In this document: positions 12,029-24,300 of the stretch, piece by piece
How the letters are laid out: each line of letters begins with the position of its first letter
Position numbering within the stretch: position 1 is the first letter of the stretch
NCBI GenBank assembly: GCA_037447655.1
Contig: JBBHKE010001805.1
Span: forward strand, 59,957 to 123,956
Source of the DNA: Zygnema cylindricum
Taxonomy: Eukaryota > Streptophyta > Zygnematophyceae > Zygnematales > Zygnemataceae
Reading direction: 5' to 3'
Length of the DNA: 64,000 nt
The notes under the pieces: generated by a model
The model's database searches: none
Seen by the model: the letters and a program-made list of their open reading frames with translations, nothing else
What the model was told of the DNA's origin: nothing
Translations under genes and position numbers: made by a program

Positions 12029-13045
12029 CACTCTCTTCCTCGCCTCTAAGTAGAGGCCTCGTCTCGGACCAAGTCCCACTTCTCCTCCTCTATCACCTCT
12101 CCCCTCTCCGCCTCCTCCTCCCTTTGACTCGTATTCCTCATGACATTCCTCAACTGAGTGCACACCCTCCCTCTCCCTCCCGCCCCCCCGAAACCTCTTC
12201 CCTCTCCTCAGTCCGGAAGGAAACACAGAAAGAAAAAGAAAAGAAAAATGGGGAGGAAAAAAAAACCTATCTCTCTACTCCTAAAATCTCTCTCTCTCAT
12301 ATTCTACATTCCCTCTTCTGAAGCTCTCTATCCCTTCCTTCCCCCTCCCCCGCCCCCCCACACTCTTCTCTCACACTTCCTTTCCTCTCCTCTCTCTCCT
12401 CCCCCATACCCACATTCTCCCTTCTCAACCTCTCACCACCGCTTCCATCTTCCTCATCCCCTCCCTCCCTCCCCCCCCCTTCACATATTGCTAATCTTCT
12501 CCCTCTCTCCCTCCCTCCCTCCCCCACCCACCCCGACCTCCCTTCCTCTCCCTCCCCCTCCCCCTTACCGCTTCCGGCGTATTCCTTATCCCCTCCCCCA
12601 CCTTCCTCGCTCCCTCCACCACCCCCGCCACTGGCAGCACCACCGCCCCCACCAGTCCCTTCCCTGCACCCCTCACCGCCCCCCCCCACCCCTCCCTCCC
12701 TCGCCCCCTCCAGCGGCCCCGCCAGCAGCCCCGCCACGCCCCAAAACACGCCGCGCCCCACGGCCGCCAGCCCGCCCGCCAGACCCAGCCCCAGGGGGGG
12801 GGGGGAGGGAGAGGCGGGGAGAGGGGTGGAGGGAGGGCGAGAGGAAGACATGGGGGGGAGGGAGGGAGAGGAGGGAGGGAGGGAGGGGAGGGGAGGGAGG
12901 GAGGGAGGGAGGGGAGGGGGAGGGGGGGGGGAGAGGGATTTGGGAGATGGGTGGGGTTTGTTTGGAGGGGTGGAGGGAGAGGGGCGGGAGGTGTCTGGGT
13001 GGGGAGGGATAGCGTGGGGGAGGGGGTGAGGGGAAGGGAGTATTC
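11060..13045. repeat. Purine/pyrimidine low-complexity region
   Basis: Long C/T-rich runs alternate with G/A-rich runs (11395-11475, 12790-12935). Only exon 1 of the J-protein gene (11759-12028, minus) looks like unique coding sequence. Several overlapping open frames of 100-300 codons occur on both strands at 12150-13200, but they consist of Pro/Ser/Arg/Gly/Glu repeats in every frame, as expected from composition. Confidence 0.7.
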
Positions 13046-14631
13046 GAGGAAATAGTGCGAGAGAGAAGGGAAGGAATGGATTGGAAGGCGCGTCGTACGT
13101 GGTTTCGTGCGGGATCCGCTTTGGTTTGATATCGTACGGAAAAGGTACAGTAGTGTACGGATGACGTGAGCGTGACGGTAAGGGAGACCGGTACGGCAAG
13201 ACCGTGTACGGTATGTACGGAAGGCATGGAAGGTACAGTATTGGACTTGGGCGAGTGGAAAGTACGAATGCAAAAAAGTCAAGTACGGCTGCCTTCGAAA
13301 ACTAAAAGTTTTAGAGTTCGTACTTTTGAAAGGTGCGAGATTCCCGTTTCCATGTATATTTTTACGCAGTTTAATATCGTGCGAAACTTTGATTCACGTG
13401 TACACTTGAGGAGGTCATGGTGACGCCGTAATGGCAGTTAGGGTATGTCCCCATGTATTAAACTATCTACATTTCTCTGTCTTTTTGCCCTTAAAATTCA
13501 GGGAACTTTGACAAAAACTTTAGCCGTACGAAAAAATCATTTTTACGAAAGTAAAGTAAACGTCAATTCATACTTTGGATGTACGGCGTGTTTGTCGTCA
13601 TGTGAACGCATTTTGGCGTTTTCCCCTTTTCGACCCCCGGGCAAGAGAATCCAGCCCAAAAAAAAACTTCATCCAAAAATCACCTCGAGGGGGTGATTTT
13701 AGTTAAAGTACCGCCCAAACAGCGAATGAGAAATGACCCACGGACGCGCCACAAGAGTGTGAAAATTTTAGGACGAGGGAGAGTCCTCGCTATTTTTCTC
13801 CGTGCCGTCACGCGCATGTACGGAAGAGTCCTTTGCAAAATTTTGCGCCGTCGTCGCCTCTCCCCTCTCCCTCTCACACCATCGCTATTATCTCACACTT
13901 TTTAGAATGAGAGACGACAATATTGGTATAAAATGAAAGATATTTTAAAAATATTATTTTTTGACAATTTTTAGGTTTTTTTTCAATGGCAAGTCGAGCG
14001 AGAAAAGTAGAGAAAAAACGAAATCGGAAAACCATGGCAGAAAGTTATTGAATCCGTGACGTCGACGTTGTCACAGGTGAGCGTGACGTCACAATATCAC
14101 CAAACCCTAAACATCTACGATTTCACAAAAATCTAGACGTCTACCACTGTCGCTGTTTTTGTTGGCGTCACTAATCGTCGGAAGTTTCGTAGTCGCCTTC
14201 AATCGTCACAAGTTGTACCTACGTCTACAACCGTCACATTCTAAAGTTCCGATTTCATTTTCGCACATAGGGACGCTCTTCAAAGTAGTACGGAGAATCC
14301 TTACTACAGTCCAAAATACTTTATCAAAGTACCGATTACATGGGGGACGTACCCTTAAACCTGGAGGAAATTGACCATTTATGATTTAGCGTGAAGTCTG
14401 ACCGTACAGGATACCGTACAGTATGGTCTTATATTTATAAGGGGGGTACGTGCCCATGTAGCACGTTACTTTGAAGTGGTACTTTGGATTCTAGTGAAGA
14501 TTCTCCGTACTACTTTGCTAAGCGTTCCAAACTTCAAACTTCCAATGTGCGACAACAAATCCGACCTTGAAATGTGACGTTCGTAGACGCGGGCACAGCT
14601 GTGTGGCGGTTGACGACGGCTCCGACCACTA
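13046..14631. other. Gene-free stretch rich in GTACGG
   Basis: No recognised gene. The words GTAC, TACGG and TGTACGG are frequent, as they are in the MITE family of this window, so this may be old transposon debris. It is also the upstream flank of the minus-strand J-protein gene. I could not identify a core promoter. Confidence 0.35.
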
Positions 14632-15170
14632 CACCGCGCATCGTTATTAGTGTCAACGATACTAATTTGGGTTCTTAAAATTTTGATTTTTTTCCCTCAA
14701 ATAGGATGCATGATTTTAATTTTTCCTTGACGTTAATTAATGTACCGTACAAAATAGCGTAAAGGACGAATTACAATAATATCTAAATAGTGTGGTGTAC
14801 GGTCGATGTCAGACCGTACATAAATGTACCTTTTCAAGTGAAAATTTTACAAAAAATGAGTTAAATCGGACGCGCACGCGTAGGATCGTGCGCTAAAAAA
14901 ACGGGATTGTTTTGACACGTAAATTAGTCTTACATGTACGGATATTTAAATTTCACGACGGCGTACGATTTTCAATATTTTGTACGGATACATATATTAA
15001 TGTATATAATCGTACAACGAATATTCCATTTTTGCTGTTCCCAAATTAGCATAAACACCGAAAGTAGAATTCACCTTTTTTTTTTTAAACAAAAATTCTT
15101 AATTAGCGTCAATGACGGTATATTTACTTCCACACTATTTAAACTTTGACACTAATAACGATGCGCGGTG
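14632..15170. mobile_element. TA-flanked MITE, copy E2 (complete)
   Basis: Left end CACCGCGCATCGTTATTAG; the right end is its inverse, with TA at 14630-14631 and 15171-15172. Length 539 bp. It is the best reference copy: its left part matches the fragment ending at 36902 and its right part matches, in reverse, the fragment starting at 19810. The interior contains an AT-rich TGTACGGTCGATGTCAGACC motif and no open frame of interest. Confidence 0.85.
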
Positions 15171-15889
15171 TACAGTACAGTACTCCCTGCGACGGGCGCC
15201 GCCCACAAGTCCACAAGTCCACAAGCACAGCGGCAGCGGCAGTTGTAGAGTGTAGCCGCCTGGATTGCCAGTCGCCACTCGCAAGAGATGCTGCCGGTGC
15301 TGGACATCGACACTTCAAATGCCAGCTCAACGTACAGGCTACCAAGGAGACACACAAATTGGCGTCGAGCGCTAAATTTTGACATAAAAACATAAAATAG
15401 CGTTGTTCACTGATAAGTAATTACAATTATCGGTGTAACGATTCATATTGTACATGCCAGTGTAAATTACAACTGTACAGTACCATAATATTTGGGGTAG
15501 GATTTGCCAATAGTCAATATGCACTTTTGCGAACACTCACCACAATCGATGCACCAGACAGATAGATAGAAAGAAATATATTTTATTTCCAGCAACGAGA
15601 TTGTAATACCATCAAAGTACAAAATATGATTGTCACTAAAAATAATTAATAAACCACAAAGGTAAAATACCAAAATCCTAAAAGACAAAAAACACAACAA
15701 TAGTGTTTCAAAAGCCTAAAATAAAAGAAATAAAGCAAGTACACCAAAACTAAACTATTGAAACTCGACAAGCTATCCTGGACACTAAAGCCTCAAAAAC
15801 AACCCCAACTAAAGATCAAAACAACGAATATTGTCTATATGCGCCGGGTGGCGCGAGGCAATCCTCACATTCCTCGGTCATCAGTCACC
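15171..15889. other. Gene-free stretch
   Basis: Short open frames on both strands at 15140-15400 overlap each other and resemble nothing I know. No element ends seen. Confidence 0.3.
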
Positions 15890-18800
15890 ACCGTGCTCTA
15901 TCAGATAATGGTCGAAGCTTGGGAACGTTAAAGGGCGACAAGGATGCGTTGGCAGTAGAAAGCCAACATGGGAGTTAGAGAAGGGATGCCATGACATCTA
16001 ACTTTGAAAGGTCATCGAGCGCAGTCGCGAAAATATTTATTGAAATACAAGTGTAAGGTCCCAAATATCTCAAAAGCAAACAGTGTGAAACTATCAGTTG
16101 GGTCTGAATGTGCATAGTCAAGTTTTTTGGAAGTTGGTGCATCTCGAGCCACAACACAAAAATATAATCCCGCGCGCGAGGAATCATGGGATCTTGTACT
16201 GTATGTGAGGACTGTTGTTCTTTGGTCTAAAATAGACCGGAGAAGCGACCCAAACTATCATGCAAGAAGCTAAGCAAAAATAGGTCGACGAACAATCATA
16301 TGAAATGCATCCTCCATATGCGTACACAAACGCAACAAACAACATTTAGGGTTTCATGGAATAATCAACATAAATAAACCCTATGACAACATCTAAGGTT
16401 TGATGGAATAATTAACATAAGCAAACCCTAGGACAAATGCATAAATAATGCATATCAAACAAACATAAAATAACATAAATAAATAATAACAAAAAGAGTG
16501 CAATCTCACATAAACATTAGATAAACAAAAGTATATCAATAACATATTACTCAAATGCATGACCTAATCGGCAACCCTAAAAGTTTACATCTTCGGTCCC
16601 CACTTTACTAACCAGCATTGATGATTAAATTCCTAACAAAGCTCATTCCTATATATACAATTGTGAGCTGTCAATGAATCACTAAGTGTCAAAATAACCA
16701 AAGTAAATTACATAACTGTCACTAAATCAAACTAATTGTAAGCGTACACGTGAGAGTCAAGCAATCGTAAGCGTACACTTGTCTACAAGTATGATATTGT
16801 ACACACACAAATTAAACTATCAAAACCCTAATTGATCACTTAAATATAAACATCATAATCAACACTAATTTATAATAACGCAAAAGACAAAACAATGTTA
16901 CTCCAAATATTTACACCGACGCATCCACATATTCGCGTCATAAGTGACAACCTTGCTTAGTCACTTGTCGATAAGTCCATGTAGTGAACCGACATCGCAT
17001 AGGTACGGTCCACTAGATAATGTGTCATAAAAAACAATGTGATCTCTTGAAAATATCGGCGACCTTTGTCCGCCGTCCGTAACTCTTATTTGGCACCGTC
17101 GATGTCGTGCCGCGTGGTCACAAAAAACCAAACAAAAATTCCACTTGTCAACAATATCGTACAGCCGAATTTATTTCCGTACCGAGACCCACGTACTATG
17201 TCATAAATTCCGCCGGTCAAAACTAAAGTACACCTGTCGCATTTTGATTTGTACGGCTGGTGTACATTTTCAAATACTTGGAATATTTCAAATCATCGTC
17301 GATTATCTCACGTCGGATTGCTTCGCGATCCGCAGTCCATTTCCTCTCACATTTCGTGCCACTCAATTACTCCATTAATTTTATGTGTACATTTAATTCC
17401 CCAATCCATAAATCCTTTCGAACCTCCACAATATATCGCGTAAATGCGTACGCACGAAACATCGCGTACGCACGAAACGATGTGTTCGCACGAAACTAAC
17501 TTTTCAAAAACAACAAGGACTACGTCCCCAAATGTTCTCGCCGCGCCATGTAGAAAAACTAGATCCACACGAGGACCCCGTGTACCCTTGGATTGAGAAC
17601 ATGGTGGCAATATGTGCGACACCTCGTGGTTGACAGTGTACCTCACTTTAATACCCACGGCAATGATTGCATCTTGTACCATGTTGTGTATTGTTGATCA
17701 CTCCCCACCGTGTGAGAAGCGTAGCAAATGTACCCCTTGCTCATCTATAAGTTGACCACAAATGCAACGGGGCTTGCCTGAAAGCAAAGGGTGCGGCGAG
17801 CCAAGCCGTAAATGAAACACAACGAAATTTTTGGGATAAGACAAACGGAAGGAAGTGAAAATTGGTGCAGCATTTAGCTAAGCTTTGGCTCAGGCCTCGA
17901 ACACGATTGAAGTCGACTCCGCGCTTTAGCTGTAGGGAGCGCCTAAGGCAGATCATTGAATTCCGCGGCGGATACCTTATCGGCGACGTGATGTTGCACG
18001 CATGAGTGAATTCGAATGATGAGGGAAGAGAACGTGAGAACTTTAGCTTGAGATTCAACTAGTAAAAGCGCTCGAGAGGATAATAACAATTGTCGAAATG
18101 AGAGCGAACCCTCGTCGACGTGAGAAACTGAATGAGCTAAAATAGGAATATCGTCCAATAAAAACCTTGAAGTAATACTAGATGTCCTCAAAGCCAAACT
18201 CCCTAGGTAAGCAGCTGGTGCCAATGTCTTTGTAAGACGTAAACCGAGACCCCCGCAAGAGATTAGTAAAGCAACTTGTCTACGAGCGAGGAGGCCTTCC
18301 GGCCGATCAAAGATAACATGGCCGACTAGTTGATGTAGAATTCCAAAAAGGTCGATCATCAAATTCAGAAAGGGAAAAAAAGAAAAAAAAAGTTGGGGGT
18401 TAAAGAGGGGGCCAAGTATAAAGGGCGTTGGGCAAAACAACGAGTTATGATGACAAATGCGACTTATGAATCCGGAAGTTTGGGAATTTCTTCACAATGG
18501 GAAATGTCGTCTAACAATGCATCTTTTACAAACTGGTTAACAATATCAAGTGGTCCAATAGGGGAACCCAACGCCTTTTTACCCTATTTGGGAGTTCAAT
18601 ACAAAATCTTAAAGGTAGAGGGAATTTCAATGGCAGACGAGCTGTGCTCCCTAGGACACATTTGGTAACTTTGACGCAATGGTGAATCCTAGAAAGGTTC
18701 TCTACAAAATGGTGAAAGACAAGAACAACTTGGTCTGCCGGGCTGATATGTGAGTGTCGTCAACAACTAAAGGGAACAAACAACTTAGAAAAGCCGTAAG

Positions 18801-19560
18801 CGATGCTTTTAGAGCATGTAGGTGATTGAGAGTAGACAAAGGGGCTCATCGAGGGTCACCTTGACAAGTGCAAGTTACTGATTCCAAAGTTGTAACGTCC
18901 CCCAATGGGCCTCCGATGGGATAAAGTAAAAGGCTAAGTTTAGAGTAAAACGCACGGACAAAAGGAAAAAAATGGTTAATAAGAGACGACGCTTGTCAAA
19001 GCTCACGGAAAAACGACGTTGAGATCAATCGTGTTAAAGGCAATGAAAATGTCGACTTGGAGAACTACCCAATCTGGAAGGAAATTAACAATCGCGTGTA
19101 AACCATGGACTACCGCTTCACAATCCCCTCGTGTTACGACACCAAATTGATGCGGGGTAAAAGGATATTGGAAATCACGTCAAAGCTGTAAACATATTGA
19201 TCTTCCCACGAGACGATATAAGACTTCCCCCACAGCAATCGGTCGAACACCACCAGCAAGCTTAGAGACAGCGGCAAGACGTGCTCCTGCTAGTAGTGGG
19301 ACTATAGTTGGTGGCACAATACCCCGAGCCAATTGAGAAGCCACCTTGAACAACAAATCAAAACCTTGTGATGGATTTTCCACAGGGAAAAGATAGCGGA
19401 AAAGCTCATAGACCATCCCCAAGGGTCCCCCAGCCAAGAGATGAGGGGACCGAACTTAAACTCTAGCAAAGGCATCTTGTTCAAGGTCAAAGGGTTATGT
19501 AGGTTCATATGAATCAACAAATGATAAAACATCATTCGGTGCCTCGGGGTTAATGTCCCG
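15890..19560 (-). pseudogene. Non-LTR-type reverse transcriptase pseudogene (copy R1)
   Basis: Read on the minus strand it begins near 19560 with a decayed N-terminal region, then GGVRPIAVGEVLYRLVGRSI (about 19195-19255) and HQFGVVTRGDCEAVVHGL. Palm motif A, VLQVDIFIAFNTID, keeps its aspartate (about 19030-19070). A GLGLRLTKTLAPAAYLGS region follows at 18190-18250. A C-terminal domain with VDLVFLHGAARTFGDVVL lies at about 17520-17570. After the solo LTR (16213-17515) the same domain resumes with KKLDYAHSDPTDSF and AFYCQRILVAL. Many stops and frameshifts. The order and motifs match the better copy at 47.5-50 kb, and the family resembles RTs common in bryophytes and streptophyte algae (from memory, not searched). 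Confidence 0.8.
16213..17515 (-). mobile_element. Solo LTR A, 5-bp TSD AGGAC
   Basis: The 1303-bp segment starts TGTTG and ends CAACA and is flanked on both sides by AGGAC (16208-16212, 17516-17520). It is the reverse complement of the segment at 32763-34036 along essentially its whole length, including TTTCGTGCGTACGCGA near one end and GGTCTATTTTAGACCAAA near the other. TG...CA ends, 5-bp TSD and no internal region define a solo LTR. It sits inside the C-terminal domain of the R1 reverse transcriptase. Confidence 0.9.
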
Positions 19561-19809
19561 CAGGGCTCAAATTGTTGACGATACCAGCCGTAGGACTCTT
19601 TACCAATTTCAGTGTGTAAAACTTGTCGGTATCCACACTATCAGACTTCAGATGCCGTCGAAATAGAATTTCTCAGTACGGAAATTTTGTGCGTATGTAA
19701 AGCGTTCATTCGTTTATTCGCGACTCTGATGTGTTAAACTGCGAAACTGCATATTGGCATACACGGCAAGCCAAAAGTTCGTACTAATTATGTACAATAC
19801 AGTACAGTA

Positions 19810-20095
19810 CACCACAAAACGTTATTAGTGTCAAAGTTTAAATAGTGTGGAAGAAAATATACTGTCATTGATGCTAATTAGGATTTTGAAAATTAAAAAA
19901 AATGTTCATTTTAATTTCGGCGTTTACGCTAATTTGGGATCAACAAAAATGGAATATTCTCCATACGATTATATACATTAATATATATATCTGTACAAAA
20001 TATTAAAAATTGTACGACGTCGACAAATTAAGTATCCGTACTGGTCAGACTAATTTACGGCGGTTACGTGTCAAAGCTATACCGCGAAACGTAAA
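19810..20095. mobile_element. Truncated TA-flanked MITE, copy E3
   Basis: It begins with CACCACAAAACGTTATTAG after TA and continues as the inverted right half of copy E2 (GTTTAAATAGTGTGGAAG, CAAAAATGGAATATTC). The other terminus is missing; similarity fades around 20095. Confidence 0.65.
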
Positions 20096-20740
20096 GTTTA
20101 ATTCCAGTTCTTTTCTGTTTAACATTCACAAAATGGCTATTACGCCACGCCGTTTCTTCGTGTAAGTTGGACGTATGTCCGTTGTTCCGTTCGTCCATGT
20201 CTTATATATTCTAATAACGTCACTTTTGGGTCGTTATATTAGAGTTAAGTATGTTCATATGTGTCTTGATTGTAATAAGTGTGTTACCTCGTTTGTCTTT
20301 CATACGTCTGACCTCTATTAACGTCAAGTTTGTCGTGTATTAGAGTAAATGTTGACACTAAAATGAACCAAAAATCACATACTTACCAACCAAATGATTG
20401 ACCACGTAACATGATTAGTCGCCCAAAATTACACGTGTCCAAATTTTTATCCACGCAAACATTATAGGATTTTAACGATCCAAAAAGACACGCCTGTTTT
20501 ACCTGCTGCCTTTCCAAAAAAGACATGTACATTTAGTGAGCTGCCATGTTTAACCACGCCTCTTTCATGAAAAACGTCCATTGTCAACCACGTTCATACT
20601 CCGATAGTGAATACTGACGCAAATTTTAAAACTTTCCCGCTAATCAAATATTAAACTATCAAACATAATATTTGATTTGAAATTTTGAATTTTCAAACTT
20701 TGGTGAAAGTTTTTTTTTTTTTTTTTCATAAGAGCTTTTT
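20096..20740. other. Gene-free stretch
   Basis: AT-rich with no coding or repeat structure that I recognise apart from a T run at 20711-20727. Confidence 0.3.
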
Positions 20741-20748
20741 TTCCCTTC

Positions 20749-20758
20749 TTATATATAC
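20749..20758 (+). promoter_or_regulatory. TATA-like box
   Basis: TTATATATAC follows a T-rich stretch and lies about 200 bp upstream of the ATG at 20960. It could be the promoter of the open frame at 20960-21292. Position and sequence only. Confidence 0.3.
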
Positions 20759-20959
20759 TCATCTTTAACTCCAACAGTGGTACTCTTTTCTCTCCCATTT
20801 GCATCTACCTTTGTTGTCGCATCTTTGTTACGTTGCTTCCCATTTATCTTTTACCAATAGCCGTGGTTATTTTGAGAAAATATGTGGCCCATTACCACCT
20901 TTTTTGCGGCAAAAACCTGAGCTCCAGCTGAAATTTTCCCACCTCCGCTTGAGGAGGAG

Positions 20960-21292
20960 ATGGAGTGCGGCGAGAGAGAGGAAGAGGGAGAGGCTAGTGA
21001 AGGGATGGGATCACAAAACGATGACACCCCCATTGAGGGAGGTGCGGCCGATTTTGGCTCACCCCCAAACTCACCTACTGACTCACCACCGGACTCATCG
21101 TGTGTGGATCACGGTATCATCTCGGTGGTGAGACCCAACCTCCAACACGTGTCAACAAAGGCTGCACGCGTTCGTGTGATTAACTGGATGATTGCGAATT
21201 GTAATACGAACGGAAACGAGTGCCTTATTCTGAGGACATTCAACAAGTTTCTAGAACACTTTACCAGGGATTATAATACAAATAATAAGTAA
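20960..21292 (+). CDS. Hypothetical 110-aa protein
   Basis: It starts at an ATG and stops at a TAA. The first 50 residues are acidic and rich in Ser, Pro and Asp. The second half (ARVRVINWMIANCNTNGNEC, then LRTFNKFLEHF) looks like folded helical sequence with ordinary composition, which favours a real coding exon. I do not recognise the family. It lies just upstream of a C30 run and of the CGACG repeats flanking the pogo-type transposon, so it could be a gene of that transposon or a separate one. It could be only one exon of a longer gene. Confidence 0.4.
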   Translation: MECGEREEEGEASEGMGSQNDDTPIEGGAADFGSPPNSPTDSPPDSSCVDHGIISVVRPNLQHVSTKAARVRVINWMIANCNTNGNECLILRTFNKFLEHFTRDYNTNNK

Positions 21293-21429
21293 AATTTGTT
21301 ATTCTTACCTTATACGAGTTTTTATAGCTGCTTACATTGCGTGTCTCAATATATTATTCGCGAATAAAGTGGTATTTTCTTTACCTCTACATTTATGTGT
21401 GCGTTTGGATTTTTATTTCTTTTTACCTC

Positions 21430-21430
<1 letters not shown>

Positions 21431-21460
<30 letters not shown>
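21431..21460 (+). repeat. C30 homopolymer
   Basis: Thirty consecutive C after TTTTACCTCT. Such a run is length-unstable and prone to sequencing error. Confidence 0.9.
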
Positions 21461-21465
<5 letters not shown>

Positions 21466-21474
21466 AATGTTGCT

Positions 21475-22085
21475 ATGTTGGATCCTAGTGCACCGTCGCC
21501 GAATACCGACGACGTTGCTTGAGCATAATTTTGCGACAAATGGAAAGTTACCAGTTTGGTGACGACGATGTGTTGTCGCCCCTCGTTCTATCATACTAAT
21601 ATTGTTAGCAGGCGGCCACATTGGAGAGTTGGCGCGTGGTTGGAGAAATCGACATGGCAACGACAATTTGTCATCGCCACAACGATGAAATGATTTAACT
21701 ACAAAAGCGTGCATATTTCGATTTTCTGTCCTTAGTTATTATATTAAATATGAATCTTCGTTGAGTCGAGAACGCTTTGTCGTTGTCTATTTGTTGGAAT
21801 CGCGGAATCATTGAGTCGCGTGACTTTTTAATTCAGTTTCGTCGTCACACTGTTTGATTATCCAAAAGCATTAGGGACGCGACAACTTTCTTGTGTCACG
21901 CACAACTCACTCTGTAAGTATATTTTGAATGATGTTGCCTCTATTGGAATTTACTAAACAGTGAACCGCGTGACATCCTAAATATGTTTTGTCGTCACAC
22001 TGTTGGAATGTTCGTAATGATTGGAGTAGCGACGAGATCATGCCGTCGCGGACAATACACTCTATAAGTATATTTTGGATGCATC
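21475..22085. repeat. CGACG direct and inverted repeats, left cluster
   Basis: Short inverted pairs (CGCCGAATACCGACGACG; GGCAACGACAATTTGTCATCGCC) are followed by two direct repeats of about 150 bp. Both repeats contain GTCGTCACACTGTT and end in ACTCTRTAAGTATATTTTGRATG (21848-21935 and 21993-22085). Similar CGACGAC hairpins recur at 24095-24300 and 34915-35430, bracketing the pogo-type transposase. They may be subterminal binding sites of that transposon. Confidence 0.5.
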
Positions 22086-22199
22086 TATTACGTGAAAACC
22101 TCATGCTTTATTTCTTTGTAAGACCTGTCATTTTTAGGGTTTACTTCCATAATCTCTCACCCTTTTGTGCAGCCGCCTCTTCTTTTTCATTTTTTTCAT

Positions 22200-23998
22200 C
22201 ACGTGTGACTAATATCCATGGAGGGCAACACCACGTATATAGGCGACATCGTAATGTATTGCCGTATCGTCGTCGCTACCCTCCACTACCTCGACGTAAT
22301 CAACGCCGTCGACCAAGAATAGAACGGGAAGAGGTACGAAAGGGGGAAGAGAGGGAAAGAGATGCCACGGAAACCATTATAGGAGTAAAGGGTACCGCGA
22401 AGGAATTAGCAAGAGAAAAGGAGGCGGCCACCTTGCTACCCATCGGTTGGGTGCCGTTGGAGGGGAGGGGACATGAAAGGGAGGTGAGTGAAACAGAGGT
22501 AAGGGGTGAATCGGTAGATGCGAGGAGGGAGGAAGCGGTAGAAGGTGAGGTGAGTAGGGAAGAAAAAATTCCAATAGAGAATGAGGGTGGAAAGGCGGTA
22601 TTGGGTGAAGAAGAGGGGGTGAAGGAGGCGAAGGTAGAAGAGGCCGGGGGAAGTGAGGCACGGGAAAAGGTAGAAAAAAAATGTAGGAAAATAAAACGAA
22701 AATTAATAATTTTTGATGAGGGCGATGAGGAGGAAAAATGCGAGGGTTTTTGGGTAAGAGAAATTGTTGAGTGAGGAGAGGGAGAGGAAGACGGCATTGG
22801 GAGAGGAACGAAAGGGAAAAGAGGTGACGGTCGAGGAGGGTGGGGGAGTGAGGTTAAGGGGAGATTAGGTTGAAAAAGGAGGATAATAAAAAAATATCAT
22901 TGGGTTTTGTGAGACCATGGAGGAGGAAGAAGTGGGGGGGGGGAGGCGACGGTAAAGGAGGGTGGGGGAAGTGAGGCACGGAGAAGGATAGCTAGGAAGA
23001 CGGAGATAGCAAAGGGTAAGCGGAAGGTGAATGATGGGAAAGACGACCTATATGTCTCCTCAACTTTGGGAAGCGATGAAAGCATCGAGGATGACGAAGA
23101 ACCGCCGAAAGACAAGCCCATCCCCGAAATTTTGCAACCCACAGACATTGCGGTGTGGAAGAACGAGGATGATCCCACCACCGAGGACGAGCAAACTCTG
23201 GATAGTGTGGAAAAGCAACGTGAGGAGGAATTTGATGACGACGACGACATGTTTGGGGCGCCTCCCATGCCGAATAGAGAGAGAGCCATTGTAATGGATC
23301 CTTCGCATCCTTAACCTCCATACCCGGTAAAGCATCGGGATTGGTATTTTCCTCCTTCCACGGAATAGGAGGAAATGGACAGTTTTGTGCCTCGACGCAA
23401 ACATTATCTTCCGGTTGCCAAATGGCCGGAACATTGGCGGTATGGTGAACCCCGCCTCTTAAACCCGGACACCAATCCCTTTCCACAAATTCTTGACACC
23501 CCCCTTGATGTCACCGCACATCCAACATGGCTTTTTATCTCGCTTGAGGACCGAGGGTCGACCTTTGCCCACATAAGGCAATTTGATCCGGCTTATCCCC
23601 GGCTAACTTGGGTTGTTCATGGGGAGGACGGTTTTTTGGTTAATGTTCTGGAGTTGTTACGTCATCATCATCCGTGGGATCCCCGACTTTACAACATCCT
23701 AAAATATTGTCGAGTAACTCTCGAGGTACTCGCTCTCCAAAATGCTCGTACAACGATGTTGCAAAAGTTTTGCAATGTCGAAGTGCGACGCTCTCGTTTA
23801 TGGGAAATACAAAGGGTTTCGCCGCCTATTAGGCCCCCATCACCACCGAGAGGAGAGGATTTGCCATTAATAATAACGGCATTCACTCAACAATTAGCGG
23901 CTAAACAAGAACAAATGAGAGCAGATCGAGAGCACTTGATGAGGCTCACACGGGAGTTGTCAAAAAAAAAAAAAACGGTAGCTGGTATGTATTTTTGA
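22200..23998 (+). pseudogene. Unidentified second ORF of the transposon, broken
   Basis: One reading frame carries protein-like sequence from about 22200 to the TGA at 23996, interrupted by stops near 22772, 22911, 23312 and 23366. It has an Arg-rich start, a Glu/Val-rich repeat region (GGSEARE recurs as GGSEARR), and an acidic segment with FDDDDDMFGAPP. The conserved-looking part, 23375-23998, begins with an ATG; it is rich in Trp and Pro (YLPVAKWPEHWRYGEPRLL) and ends in a helical charged tail (QQLAAKQEQMRADREHLMRL) likely to form a coiled coil. It is followed immediately by CGACGAC hairpins and the transposase. I do not recognise the family. By position it may be an accessory DNA-binding protein, comparable in role to TnpA of CACTA elements; that is inference. 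Confidence 0.5.
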
Positions 23999-24094
23999 CT
24001 TTGGCAAAATTAACTCCTCCTCCACTTTATCACTTGCCATCTTTCACCCACTCACTTACTTTTTTTGTTTTTTTTTGTTTCTCTTGTGGTTTGA

Positions 24095-24300
24095 TAGACA
24101 TATCGACGACTTCACCTCGAAGCTTAACCAGCGACAACTTTTTCTCGTCACTGAATCTTGTAAATGCATCGGTTACCTGAACCAGCGTCGACTTTCTGTC
24201 ATTGATGAATCTTGAAATGGCACCGAATATCTGAACCAACGACGACCAACATTCGTCGCTGAATTTAGCGACGACTGCTGGTCGTCGCTGAACTGTTTTT
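24095..24300. repeat. Array of four CGACGAC hairpins
   Basis: Four consecutive units of about 60 bp, each an imperfect inverted repeat of the form AACCAGCGACGAC...GTCGTCGCTGAA. The last ends TTTAGCGACGACTGCTGG with its inverse. It separates the second ORF from the transposase. Confidence 0.7.

Noticed and set aside
10044-13200. Overlapping open frames of 100-300 codons on both strands
   Set aside because: They are Pro/Ser/Leu- or Arg/Gly/Glu-rich in every frame, as expected from purine/pyrimidine tracts. Only the 11759-12028 exon has unique domain sequence.
15139-15393. Three overlapping open frames of 77-84 codons
   Set aside because: They overlap on both strands, start within the MITE end and show no known motif.
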